From contig CACJHI010000001.1 in the NCBI GenBank assembly GCA_902593165.1, forward strand, positions 62,001 to 126,000: a stretch of DNA of 64,000 nt. Direction: 5' to 3'. A model generated the notes under the pieces. That model made no database searches, had not been told where the DNA came from, and was given only the letters and a program-made list of their open reading frames with translations. Of this stretch, positions 1 through 8,203 are shown one piece after another. Origin of the DNA: an uncultured Bacteroidota bacterium (GTDB taxonomy: Bacteria > Bacteroidota > Bacteroidia > Flavobacteriales > Flavobacteriaceae). Each line of letters opens with the position of its first letter. The first letter of the stretch is position 1. The translations under genes were made by a program, and so were the position numbers.

Positions 1-131
1 ATCAATTTTCCATCTACCGGAGAAAAGCTTTCAATTTTTTCTCCTGAACCAAACCAATTATTTCCAGTAGAGCATCCACTGATTGATCCATTTAATTCAT
101 ATCTGTTTAATAATTGATCTATATTTTTCAT
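1..131 (-). CDS. Aldehyde dehydrogenase (ALDH7-like), N-terminal fragment
   Basis: Only the first 43 codons are inside the window; the gene runs off the left edge. Translating the minus strand from the ATG at 129-131 gives a short leader, then the motif GNNWFGSGEKIESFSPVDG. This resembles the N-terminus of family 7 aldehyde dehydrogenases (L-aminoadipate-semialdehyde dehydrogenase type), in which a W-x-(A/G)-S-G-E-x-I-x-(S/T)-x-(S/C)-P pattern precedes the NAD-binding domain. The start codon is only two bases after the pyruvate kinase stop, so it is probably the last visible gene of the acpP-fabF-pyk operon. The catalytic domain is not visible, so the substrate is inferred from N-terminal similarity alone. 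Confidence 0.62.
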   Translation of the reverse strand, partial: MKNIDQLLNRYELNGSISGCSTGNNWFGSGEKIESFSPVDGKL

Positions 132-133
132 AT

Positions 134-1564
134 TCAGATTTTTGAAACTCTAAGTGTATTAACCATACCTTTTTTATCAATTGGCATAGAAGTTAAATTA
201 ATTACTTTATCGTCTTTTTGTAGATAATTATTTTCAACAGCAATTCTATTTATTTCCTCAACTGTCCTATCTGTGCTTTCTGTTCCATCATAAAAAAATG
301 CTTTCACACCCCATAAAAGGTTAAGTTGAGTTAGAATTTTTTTATTTGATGTAAATACTAATACATGCGTCTTAGGTCTCCAAGAAGATATTTGATATGC
401 CGTATAACCACTATTTGTCAGTGTGCTTATTGCCTTAGCATTAGTATCATTAGCAACTTTTGCAGCGTAATAGCAAACTGATTTTGTTATAAATCTTTCA
501 GAGTCATAGTCTCTAGGATGTTTATGTTTAAGTGCAATTAAACTTGAATTTTCAACTTTGCTGATAATTTTTGAAATTGTTTGAACAACTTCTATTGGAT
601 GGCTTCCTACGGAAGTTTCTCCTGATAACATAACTGCATCTGCTCCATCCATTACAGAGTTTGCAACATCATTGACTTCAGCTCTGTTTGGATTTAGGCT
701 TTCCATCATGCTCTCCATCATTTGAGTTGCAATTATTACAGGTATTCTTGCTTTTTTTGCCTTATCCACAAGTTTTTTTTGGATCAATGGTACTTCTGCA
801 GCATTAATCTCTACTCCAAGATCTCCTCTAGCGACCATAATTCCACTTGCATGTTTCATTATATCATCAATATTTTTAACTCCCTCAGGCTTCTCAATCT
901 TTGCAATCACAGGAATTCTATGATCTGTATTGTCTTCTATAAGCTTAATTAATGATTTTATATCTGATTCATGTCTTACAAATGAAAGAGCAATCCAGTC
1001 AACACTTTGTTCAATCGAAAAAATAGCATCTTTTATGTCTTTATCTGTAAGTGCCGGTTGAGAAATATTTGTATTAGGTAGGTTAAAACCCTTTCGTGAA
1101 GATAAATCACCACCTTGAATTACTTCAGTAGAAATCTTATTCTTCTTATTAGTCTCAAGAACTTTAAGTATTATTTTCCCATCATCAATTAATATTTTTT
1201 CTCCTACATTAACATCAATTGGTAAGCTTTTATAGTCAACATAAATCTTATTTTCATCTCCAACGAATTCTTTACCAGTCTCAATTTCAATTTCATTCCC
1301 ATCGCTAAGAGACGTATCTGCCTTAACTTCACCAATTCTAAGCTTTGGGCCTTGAAGATCAGCAAGTATTGAAGTATTTGTATTTAACTCTTCATTAATT
1401 TTTCTTATGTCATTGATAAGTGACTTAGCTTCTTTATGAGTAGAGTGTGAAAAATTTATCCTTAATACATCCGCACCTTCTTTAATTAGCATCTCAATAC
1501 TATCTCTAGATGATGATGATGGGCCTAGTGTAGCAATAATTTTTGTTTTTTTTATCCTCCTCAT
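134..1564 (-). CDS. pyk: Pyruvate kinase
   Basis: Converts phosphoenolpyruvate and ADP to pyruvate and ATP, the last step of glycolysis, in the cytoplasm. The 476-residue length is normal. Visible family signatures are KIIATLGPSS near the N-terminus (residues 8-17), the barrel motif IAKIEKPEGV (220-229) carrying the catalytic lysine, the metal-binding MVARGDLGVEI (243-253) and MLSGETSVG (312-320). A B domain lies between about residues 70 and 170. The start ATG overlaps the stop of the upstream IPExxxVDY gene as ATGA, which indicates translational coupling and fixes the start. Confidence 0.97.
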   Translation of the reverse strand: MRRIKKTKIIATLGPSSSSRDSIEMLIKEGADVLRINFSHSTHKEAKSLINDIRKINEELNTNTSILADLQGPKLRIGEVKADTSLSDGNEIEIETGKEFVGDENKIYVDYKSLPIDVNVGEKILIDDGKIILKVLETNKKNKISTEVIQGGDLSSRKGFNLPNTNISQPALTDKDIKDAIFSIEQSVDWIALSFVRHESDIKSLIKLIEDNTDHRIPVIAKIEKPEGVKNIDDIMKHASGIMVARGDLGVEINAAEVPLIQKKLVDKAKKARIPVIIATQMMESMMESLNPNRAEVNDVANSVMDGADAVMLSGETSVGSHPIEVVQTISKIISKVENSSLIALKHKHPRDYDSERFITKSVCYYAAKVANDTNAKAISTLTNSGYTAYQISSWRPKTHVLVFTSNKKILTQLNLLWGVKAFFYDGTESTDRTVEEINRIAVENNYLQKDDKVINLTSMPIDKKGMVNTLRVSKI

Positions 1565-2019
1565 AAATCAAAATTAAAGTTTTCTGTAAGTTCATTAGTT
1601 GGAACTCTATAAATAAGCGAAATGTTTTGAATTTTTGACATCTTTTCAATCAAATTTGATGTTGAAAAAAAACAATTTTGTTTAATAAAGAAATCAACTT
1701 CTTTATGTGATTCTATCAAAGATAACTCTTTTGAAATTGACAAACTAAAAAGAGAATCCTTTAGTCCAGAATCTTTATCTTTAACAATAAACTTATTCTC
1801 AAAAAGCTCAAAGCTTATCCCTTTTTTTTCATTATTCCAGTTGAAAAGGGGTATCATAAATTTATTATCTACTTTTAAATCATCATTTGATCTTACAAAC
1901 TCAGTAAAACAGTACTTATTTAGTTGATATACAAGTGAGAATATTGATATGTTAGAATGAATTGCTATTAGCTTGTAGTTCTCAATGTGGGATAAATCTA
2001 ATTTAAATACTTTTTTGAT
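1561..2019 (-). CDS. IPExxxVDY family protein, non-standard start
   Basis: Small cytoplasmic protein of unknown function that in flavobacteria normally sits between rnc and pyk. From the first ATG (1857) only 98 residues would be made. The open frame continues upstream to a stop at 2032-2034, and that extra stretch contains the motif NYKLIAIHSNISIF, which resembles the family N-terminus (TLIAIHCSLEDY type), followed by LVYQLNKY. The full family length of about 150 residues is reached only by starting near the ATC codon at 2017-2019, because no ATG, GTG or TTG occurs in frame upstream of 1857. The fabF stop is 16 bases before that ATC. Start coordinate is inferred; ATC initiation, translational coupling or a decayed start are all possible. 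Confidence 0.6.
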   Translation of the reverse strand: MKKVFKLDLSHIENYKLIAIHSNISIFSLVYQLNKYCFTEFVRSNDDLKVDNKFMIPLFNWNNEKKGISFELFENKFIVKDKDSGLKDSLFSLSISKELSLIESHKEVDFFIKQNCFFSTSNLIEKMSKIQNISLIYRVPTNELTENFNFDL

Positions 2020-2035
2020 ACTACTGAGATTTTAT

Positions 2036-3286
2036 CTAATCTAACTTTCTAAATATTACACATGCATTATGTCCGCCAAAACCAAATGTATTTGACATTG
2101 CAATATTAACTGGTTTCTTTTGAGGGTATGTAAATGTAAAATTAAGTTTAGGGTCAATATTTTCATCATCATTAAAATGATTAATTGTAGGAGGGATAAT
2201 GCCATGTTTTATCGCCATAATACATGATATAGCTTCTACTGCCCCAGCGGCACCAAGTAGATGACCTGTCATAGATTTAGTAGAATTTATATTTAGATTG
2301 TAAGCATCTTCTTGAAAAACATCTTTTACAGCTTTACTTTCTGCTACGTCTCCTAGAGGAGTTGAAGTACCATGCATATTAATTAGATCGACGTCACTTG
2401 TATTTATATTTGCATCATCAAGACAATTCTTCATTACTTTAACCGCTCCTCTTCCATCAGGATGAGGCGCTGTCATGTGGTAAGCATCACAAGACAGACC
2501 ACCACCTATAAGTTCTGCATAAATTCTAGCACCTCTATTTACTGCATGCTCATACTCTTCCAGAATTAATGCGCCTGCTCCTTCACCAAGAACAAAACCA
2601 TCTCTGTCTCTATCAAATGGTCTTGATGCTGTTGAAGCATCTTCATTTCTTGTAGACAATGCATGCATTGCGTTAAATCCACCCACTCCAGCAATAGTCA
2701 CTGGAGCTTCTGAACCCCCTGCAACAATGACATCAGCATATCCAACCCTAATATATGTTAGAGCATCAATTAAGGCATTTGAAGATGAAGCACAAGCTGA
2801 TACTGTAGCATAATTTGGTCCCTGAAAACCATATTTCATGGCAATTAATCCCGCAGCAATATCAGGTATCATTTTAGGAATCATAAAGGGGTTAAACCTT
2901 GGAGTTCCATCACCATCAGAAAAATTTAGTACTTCATTCTGGAATGTTTCTAGTCCACCAATTCCTGCTCCCCAAATTACTCCTGTCCTATCATGGTTTA
3001 GACTAGACTCAATTATTTTTGAATCATCAATAGCCTCTGATGCAGCAACAATACCATACTGAGAAAACTTATCATACCTTCTATACTCTTTTCTCTCGAA
3101 GTGATCAGCAGGATCAAATCCTTTTAATTCACAAGCAAATTTTGTTTTAAAATTTGATGCATCAAATTGAGTAATACTAGCACAACCAGAGGTTCCACTA
3201 ATAAGACCATTCCAATATGAATTTAGATTATTACCAATTGGAGTTAGAGCTCCCATTCCAGTAACTACAACTCTTCTTGAAGACAT
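2036..3286 (-). CDS. fabF: Beta-ketoacyl-ACP synthase II
   Basis: Condenses malonyl-ACP with a growing acyl-ACP in type II fatty-acid elongation. At 416 residues it is full length. The thiolase-fold catalytic triad is visible: Cys165 in TVSACASSSN, His305 in NMHGTSTPLGD and His342 in MTGHLLGAAGA; the C-terminal glycine-rich NTFGFGGHNA loop is also present. It begins 11 bases after the stop of acpP, so the two are cotranscribed. The next gene downstream is the IPExxxVDY gene, with no room for rnc, which usually lies here in flavobacteria. Confidence 0.97.
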   Translation of the reverse strand: MSSRRVVVTGMGALTPIGNNLNSYWNGLISGTSGCASITQFDASNFKTKFACELKGFDPADHFERKEYRRYDKFSQYGIVAASEAIDDSKIIESSLNHDRTGVIWGAGIGGLETFQNEVLNFSDGDGTPRFNPFMIPKMIPDIAAGLIAMKYGFQGPNYATVSACASSSNALIDALTYIRVGYADVIVAGGSEAPVTIAGVGGFNAMHALSTRNEDASTASRPFDRDRDGFVLGEGAGALILEEYEHAVNRGARIYAELIGGGLSCDAYHMTAPHPDGRGAVKVMKNCLDDANINTSDVDLINMHGTSTPLGDVAESKAVKDVFQEDAYNLNINSTKSMTGHLLGAAGAVEAISCIMAIKHGIIPPTINHFNDDENIDPKLNFTFTYPQKKPVNIAMSNTFGFGGHNACVIFRKLD

Positions 3287-3297
3287 TAATTAAATTT

Positions 3298-3531
3298 TTA
3301 TTTTGATTTTTCTATAAACTCAATAGCCTGACCAACAGAGACAATGTTTTCTGCTTGGTCATCTGGAATTTGTATATCGAACTCTTTTTCAAATTCCATT
3401 ATAAGCTCTACTGTATCTAGAGAGTCTGCCCCTAAATCGTTAGTAAAACTAGCCTCAGGAACTACTTCGTTCTCATCAACTCCTAATTTATCTACTATTA
3501 TTGCTTTAACTCTTGAAGAAATATCTGACAT
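3298..3531 (-). CDS. acpP: Acyl carrier protein
   Basis: Carries growing acyl chains on a 4'-phosphopantetheine arm for FabF and the other FAS II enzymes. The protein from the ATG at 3529-3531 is 77 residues, the usual ACP size. The attachment serine is Ser37 in the motif [12 protein letters not shown], and the chain is acidic as expected. A longer frame would add ten residues (start 3561), but those precede the conserved N-terminus and run into the predicted promoter -7 element at 3559-3566, so the shorter start is preferred. Confidence 0.95.
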   Translation of the reverse strand: MSDISSRVKAIIVDKLGVDENEVVPEASFTNDLGADSLDTVELIMEFEKEFDIQIPDDQAENIVSVGQAIEFIEKSK

Positions 3532-3554
3532 AATATTTTTGTTTATTAGTTCAG

Positions 3555-3583
3555 TTGACAAAATTAAAAAACTTTTGACAAAA
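3555..3583 (-). promoter_or_regulatory. acpP-fabF promoter with TTGACAAAA direct repeats
   Basis: On the minus strand the sequence TAATTTTG (plus-strand 3559-3566) fits the Bacteroidetes -7 consensus TAnnTTTG, about 28 bases before the acpP start. The nonamer TTGACAAAA (plus strand) occurs at 3555-3563 and again at 3575-3583, exactly 20 bases apart, the inner copy overlapping the -7 element. Two same-face copies suggest a regulator site, but this is inference from spacing only. Confidence 0.45.
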
Positions 3584-3664
3584 CTGGTCTTTAATTCGAA
3601 ATTATACCTTTATTTGTTAAATAAAAAAGTTTTTTTCAAATATATTGGACCTTGTCATTATTAA

Positions 3665-4228
3665 ATGAAAAAAAAAATTGTAATATTTATTTCAGGTAAA
3701 GGAACAAATGCTCTAAATATTATAAATCAGTTTAGAGATTCAGATGAAATATCAGTTACAAATGTATACTCAAACAATAAAAACTCACCTTTTTTTAAAA
3801 GTCAGGATGATTCAAAAGTTAGTACTTCATGTTTCAGCAATGATCAGTTATCTTCTAGTGTATTTGAAGAATTAAAAACTATTGATCCTGATTTAATAGT
3901 TTTAGCTGGGTTTTTAAGAAAAATACCTGATACATACATAGATTATTTTGAAAATAAGATAATAAATATTCATCCATCGATTTTACCAAGTTATGGGGGG
4001 AAAGGAATGTATGGGTCAAAAATTCATAATAAAGTAATTGAAAATAATGAATCAGAAACAGGGATAACAATTCATTATGTTTCAAATCAATATGATTCTG
4101 GAGAGATAATATTTCAAAAAAAAATAATTATTGAAGACAATGACACGGCTAAATCAATAGAAGAAAAGATTCATATATTAGAATATGAATATTATCCTAA
4201 AGTCATTCAATCACTGCTAATCAAATGA
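3665..4228 (+). CDS. purN: Phosphoribosylglycinamide formyltransferase
   Basis: Transfers a formyl group from 10-formyl-tetrahydrofolate to GAR, the third step of purine synthesis. The 187-residue chain has the phosphate-binding loop ISGKGTN (residues 9-15; most homologues have SGSGTN) and the catalytic residues Asn101 and His103 in INIHPSILPSYGG and Asp144 in YVSNQYDSGEI. It is transcribed divergently from acpP, an arrangement familiar in flavobacteria, and its stop overlaps the rnhA start (ATGA). Confidence 0.95.
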   Translation: MKKKIVIFISGKGTNALNIINQFRDSDEISVTNVYSNNKNSPFFKSQDDSKVSTSCFSNDQLSSSVFEELKTIDPDLIVLAGFLRKIPDTYIDYFENKIINIHPSILPSYGGKGMYGSKIHNKVIENNESETGITIHYVSNQYDSGEIIFQKKIIIEDNDTAKSIEEKIHILEYEYYPKVIQSLLIK

Positions 4229-4689
4229 GTAAGCTAATAAAAATTTATACAGATGGTTCGTCTATTGGAAATCCAGGGCCGGGTGGATATGGAATTGTGA
4301 TGTTATCTGGAGATGGAGAATATAAAAAAGAGTTTAGCCAAGGCTTCAAGTTAACAACTAATAATAGAATGGAATTACTTGCTGTTATAATAGGCCTTGA
4401 AAATCTTAAACTTAAAAATTGTAATGTCAAAATATATACTGATTCTAAATATGTTTCAGATGCAGTAGAGAAAGGTTGGTTATTTGATTGGGAAAAAAAA
4501 GATTTTAAAAACAAAAAAAATCCAGATTTATGGAGAAGATTTTTAGAGATTTATAAGGATCATAAAATAAAATTCCAATGGATAAAAGGACATAATAATG
4601 ATTTTTATAATGAAAGATGTGATTTTTTAGCTAATCTTGCAGCTAAGAACTCAAATCTATTAGAGGACAAAGGTTACACCATTAATTAA
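4225..4689 (+). CDS. rnhA: Ribonuclease HI
   Basis: Degrades the RNA strand of RNA-DNA hybrids during replication and R-loop removal. The 154-residue length matches the bacterial type 1 enzyme. The catalytic acids are visible: Asp10 in IYTDGSSIGNPG, Glu50 in NNRMELLAV, Asp73 in YTDSKYV and Asp133 in NERCDFLA; the loop histidine is His123 in WIKGHNND. The start overlaps the purN stop by four bases, showing coupling in the purN-rnhA-kinase-purF operon. Confidence 0.96.
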   Translation: MSKLIKIYTDGSSIGNPGPGGYGIVMLSGDGEYKKEFSQGFKLTTNNRMELLAVIIGLENLKLKNCNVKIYTDSKYVSDAVEKGWLFDWEKKDFKNKKNPDLWRRFLEIYKDHKIKFQWIKGHNNDFYNERCDFLANLAAKNSNLLEDKGYTIN

Positions 4690-4699
4690 ATTTAAAAAA

Positions 4700-5602
4700 A
4701 TGTCAAAAAAATCTGTTTTAGTTGTAGCATCATTAGCTTATGATGGTATTGACACTATTGAAAATAAGGTAGATAATGTACTAGGTGGAGCAGGAACTTA
4801 TATATGTTTATCACTTAAAAATTTTAGTAGTGAGTACTCAATCGTGTCTGTGGTTGGTAAAGATTTTAAGGAAGAGGATTTAAATCTTTTAGAAAATTGC
4901 GGTGTTGATATATCAGGAATAAAGATTGAAAAAAATAATAAGACATTTTATTGGAGTTGTATTTATACTAATAATTTTAAAGAAAGAATTACAACAAAGA
5001 CTGAGCTTAATGTAATGGAAAATTTTAATCCAATAATTTCTAAAAATAAATCAAATCCAGATATTCTTCTACTTGGAAATCTTCATCCTGAAATTCAGCT
5101 ATCTGCTATTAATCAATTAAACAACAAACCATCTGCGATAATTCTCGATACAATGAACTATTGGATAGAAAATTTCTGGGATACAGTAAAAGAGGTAATA
5201 TCAAAAGTTGATATTATATCAATTAATGATGAGGAATCAGAGATGATAACAGGTCATAAAGACTTAATTAAGGCTGCAGAAGTCCTTCATAAAATGGGAC
5301 CTAGATATGTCATAATAAAGAAAGGAAAAGATGGAGCGGAGTTATTTAATTATGAAAAAAGATATGTTGCAAATGCGTATGAAGTAGATAAAGTAATTGA
5401 TCCGACAGGAGCTGGAGATTGCTTCATCGGAGGAATAACAGGTTATTTATCTCAATCATCTGAAGTCTCTTTTGAGTCTATTAAATCTGCAATTGATTAT
5501 GGAACCTCATTAGCATCATTTAATGTTGAAAATATGGCAACCAAAAACTTGTTAAATTTGTCAATGTCTGATATTGAAAAAAGAATTAATAAATTAAAAT
5601 AG
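4700..5602 (+). CDS. PfkB-family carbohydrate or nucleoside kinase
   Basis: A ribokinase-fold sugar/nucleoside kinase of 300 residues. N-terminal GGAGTYICLSLKNF binds the sugar-type substrate, and the C-terminal signature DPTGAGDCFIGG (about residues 234-245) contains the catalytic aspartate and anion hole. The substrate cannot be told from sequence. Its conserved place just before a purF-type gene hints at a role linked to purine or ribose metabolism. The stop codon TAG abuts the GTG start of the next gene with no spacing. Confidence 0.85.
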   Translation: MSKKSVLVVASLAYDGIDTIENKVDNVLGGAGTYICLSLKNFSSEYSIVSVVGKDFKEEDLNLLENCGVDISGIKIEKNNKTFYWSCIYTNNFKERITTKTELNVMENFNPIISKNKSNPDILLLGNLHPEIQLSAINQLNNKPSAIILDTMNYWIENFWDTVKEVISKVDIISINDEESEMITGHKDLIKAAEVLHKMGPRYVIIKKGKDGAELFNYEKRYVANAYEVDKVIDPTGAGDCFIGGITGYLSQSSEVSFESIKSAIDYGTSLASFNVENMATKNLLNLSMSDIEKRINKLK

Positions 5603-7417
5603 GTGAGTGATCAATTAAAACATGAATGTGGAATTGCATTAGTTCATCTAAAAAAGCCACTCAACCATTACAAAGAAAAATATGGCTCCCATATGTATGG
5701 GATTGATAAGATGTTCTTAATGATGGAGAAGCAAAAGAATCGAGGCCAAGATGGTGCAGGATTTGCGAGTCTAAAGTTAGATTTAAAGCCTGGAGATAAA
5801 TATTTTTTTAGAGTTAGGTCTTTTGATCAACAAGCTATTCATTCAGTATTTAAAAAAATTAATAAAAAAATAAATCAATTTTTGATATCTGAAAAAGTAA
5901 GTGATGATTCGGATGAATTTTTTAATAAGGCTCCCTTTATTGGCCAAGTCATGCTGGGTCATGTTAGGTACGGCACCTATGGAAAAAATTCTATAGAATA
6001 TGTTCATCCTGTTATGCGACAAAATAATTGGATGAACAGAAATTTGATTCTAGCAGGAAATTTTAATATGACTAACAATGATGAATTGTTTGAAAGCCTT
6101 GTTAAATTAGGTCAACACCCAAGGGAACAATCTGATACAATAACAATAATGGAAAAGATAGGTCATTTCTTAGACACAGAAGTTATAGCTGGTTATAAAA
6201 AATTAAAAAGGAAAGGGATAGATAAGTCAGATATGCCACCATTAATTGAAAAGAATCTTGATATACAAAAAGTACTAAAAAAATCTTCAAAGAAATGGGA
6301 TGGAGGATATGCAATAGCAGGAATGCTTGGGCACGGTGATTCTTTTGTTATGAGAGATCCTCACGGTATTAGGCCTGCATATTATTTTGAGGATGAAGAG
6401 TTAGTAGTTGTAGCCTCAGAGAGGCCAGCAATTCAAACAGTTTTTGATATATCATTTAAACAGATAAATGAGATTCCAAGAGGAAACGCCTTAATAATAA
6501 AAAAAGATGGAAAGACATCAATTAAAGAAATATTAAAACCTAAAATAAATAAATCATGTTCATTTGAAAGAATATATTTTTCAAGAGGATCTGATGCAGA
6601 TATTTACAAGGAAAGAAAAATGTTAGGAAGTCTATTGATATCTCAAGTAGAGAAATCTATAAAAAAAGATTATTCAAATACTGTTTTTTCATTTATACCT
6701 AATACAGCAGAAACGTCATTTTATGGTTTAATAGAAAAAGCTAAGAAACATAATCCAAGAATTGAAAAAATAGCGATTAAAGATGCCAAATTAAGAACGT
6801 TTATCTCTGAAGATAAAGGAAGGGAAGATCTTGTTGCCCATGTTTATGATATCACCTACGGAGTTGTAAAAACATCAGATAATCTTGTAATCATTGATGA
6901 CAGCATTGTTCGAGGAACTACTTTAAGAGAAAGTATTTTAAAAATGCTATTTAGGCTAAATCCAAAAAAAATAGTTGTAGTTTCGAGTGCTCCTCAAATT
7001 AGATATCCAGATTGCTATGGAATCGATATGGCTAAAATTGAAGATTTTATTGCATTTAAAGCAGCAATTGAACTCCACAAAGATTCTATGACATATGAGA
7101 AGATTATAGACTCTACATATAAAAAGTGTATTGAATCAAAAAAACTTGGAGTTTATAAGAAGAATCATGTTAAAGATTTTTACAAAGATTTTACAGCAGA
7201 ACAAATTTCTTCAAAGATGTCGGAGATGTTGATGGATGTAGATTGTAATGTAGAGCTGGATATAATATTTCAAAAGGTTGAAAATCTTCATAAGGCATGT
7301 AAAAATCATAAGGGTGACTGGTATTTTACTGGAAACTATCCAACACCTGGTGGTAATAAGGTAGTAAATCAAGCCTTTATAAACTTTGTGGAAGGAAAGT
7401 CAGGAAGAGCTTATTAA
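5603..7417 (+). CDS. purF: Amidophosphoribosyltransferase, long flavobacterial form
   Basis: Glutamine PRPP amidotransferase, the committed step of purine synthesis. The start is GTG at 5603, immediately after the kinase stop; it places the nucleophile at Cys9 (KHECGIALVHL) after a short leader typical of this long form. N-terminal Ntn amidotransferase spans about residues 9-300 (GQVMLGHVRYGTYG is visible) and the phosphoribosyltransferase domain follows, with the PRPP loop VIIDDSIVRGTTLRES near residue 432. At 604 residues it is longer than the roughly 470-500-residue classical PurF because of insertions and a C-terminal extension. Many flavobacteria carry this form beside a shorter PurF. 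Confidence 0.9.
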   Translation: MSDQLKHECGIALVHLKKPLNHYKEKYGSHMYGIDKMFLMMEKQKNRGQDGAGFASLKLDLKPGDKYFFRVRSFDQQAIHSVFKKINKKINQFLISEKVSDDSDEFFNKAPFIGQVMLGHVRYGTYGKNSIEYVHPVMRQNNWMNRNLILAGNFNMTNNDELFESLVKLGQHPREQSDTITIMEKIGHFLDTEVIAGYKKLKRKGIDKSDMPPLIEKNLDIQKVLKKSSKKWDGGYAIAGMLGHGDSFVMRDPHGIRPAYYFEDEELVVVASERPAIQTVFDISFKQINEIPRGNALIIKKDGKTSIKEILKPKINKSCSFERIYFSRGSDADIYKERKMLGSLLISQVEKSIKKDYSNTVFSFIPNTAETSFYGLIEKAKKHNPRIEKIAIKDAKLRTFISEDKGREDLVAHVYDITYGVVKTSDNLVIIDDSIVRGTTLRESILKMLFRLNPKKIVVVSSAPQIRYPDCYGIDMAKIEDFIAFKAAIELHKDSMTYEKIIDSTYKKCIESKKLGVYKKNHVKDFYKDFTAEQISSKMSEMLMDVDCNVELDIIFQKVENLHKACKNHKGDWYFTGNYPTPGGNKVVNQAFINFVEGKSGRAY

Positions 7418-7483
7418 TCATTATAATTAAAAATAATTTCTAAATAAGTTTTATTTATAAAAAAAAATCTATAAATTGAGTTC

Positions 7484-7552
7484 ACCTGAACATAAGTAGG
7501 TTAAGTTCATGGTAAGATTTGGGGCAAAAAAGGGGATTTATCCCCTTTTTTT
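7484..7552 (+). other. Structured purF 3' region with terminator
   Basis: The 133 bases between purF and sodA are not coding. A hairpin can form between ACCTGAAC (7484-7491) and GTTCATGGT (7505-7513), with one bulged base and a 13-base loop. It is followed by the strong hairpin GGGGA-TTTA-TCCCC with flanking A and T runs (7526-7552), which works as an intrinsic terminator in both directions, for purF and for sodA. Whether the first hairpin is part of a small RNA or just the purF 3' end cannot be told; no good -7 element precedes it. Confidence 0.5.
7526..7552. terminator. Bidirectional terminator between purF and sodA
   Basis: A GC stem of five pairs (GGGGA / TCCCC, four-base loop) is extended by A-run/T-run pairing on both sides, giving U-tracts in both transcripts. 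It lies directly after the sodA stop on one side and 108 bases after purF on the other. Confidence 0.85.
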
Positions 7553-8153
7553 ATTTATTTATGAATCTGTTATTAACTTCATCCCAATTAATTACATTAA
7601 AAAATGCATTAATATAATCAGGTCTCCTGTTTTGATAATTTAAATAATAAGCATGCTCCCATACATCAAGACATAGAATTGGATTTCCACCACAACCATT
7701 TGGCATAAGAGGATTATCTTGATTAGCTGTTGAACATATTTCTAATTTACCGTCTGGATGTGCACATAACCAAGCCCACCCTGAACCAAATCTTGTAGCA
7801 GCTGCTTTACTAAATTCATCTTTAAAATTTTCAAATGAACCAAAATTTGAATTTATGGATTCACTTATTTCTCCACTAGGTTCTCCACCTCCATTAGGTC
7901 CCATAATTTCCCAGAAAAGATTATGATTATAGAAACCCCCACCGTTGTTTCTCAATCCTTTATTTTCAAGGTCTAAAGAGTTTAATATATCCTCAATACT
8001 CTTTCCTTCATTATCAGTACCTGATATAATGTTATTTAGGTTATTTGTGTAACCATTATGGTGTTTTCCATAATGAATTTCCATAGTTTTTGCATCTATG
8101 TTTGGTTCTAACGCGTCAAAAGCATAATTTAATTTAGGTAATTCGAAAGCCAT
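7551..8153 (-). CDS. sodA: Superoxide dismutase, Mn/Fe family
   Basis: Dismutates superoxide to hydrogen peroxide and oxygen. The 200-residue chain carries the four metal ligands His27 (MEIHYGKHH), His77 (FYNHNLFW), Asp163 and His167 ([10 protein letters not shown]). The second-shell pattern, glycines in NNGGGFYNH and Gln145 in TANQDNPLM, is that of Mn-type rather than Fe-type enzymes, though metal use can be cambialistic. The frame extends upstream to 8216, but the preferred ATG at 8151-8153 starts the conserved [10 protein letters not shown] and lies just downstream of a clear promoter at 8166-8195. Confidence 0.94.
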   Translation of the reverse strand: MAFELPKLNYAFDALEPNIDAKTMEIHYGKHHNGYTNNLNNIISGTDNEGKSIEDILNSLDLENKGLRNNGGGFYNHNLFWEIMGPNGGGEPSGEISESINSNFGSFENFKDEFSKAAATRFGSGWAWLCAHPDGKLEICSTANQDNPLMPNGCGGNPILCLDVWEHAYYLNYQNRRPDYINAFFNVINWDEVNNRFINK

Positions 8154-8165
8154 AATTTTTTTATA

Positions 8166-8195
8166 CAAAATTAGGATTATTTTATTAAGTTTCAA
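8166..8195 (-). promoter_or_regulatory. sodA promoter (TTG-N19-TAnnTTTG)
   Basis: Reading the minus strand, TTG (8193-8195) is followed after 19 bases by TAATTTTG (8166-8173), an exact match to the Bacteroidetes housekeeping promoter in sequence and spacing. Transcription would start around 8158-8161, just before the ATG at 8153, which supports the shorter SOD start. Confidence 0.7.
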
Positions 8196-8203
8196 CACTA
8201 AAT

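Noticed and set aside
2838-3062. Plus-strand open frame inside fabF
   Set aside because: Shadow of the fabF coding sequence; no promoter, start context or family resemblance.
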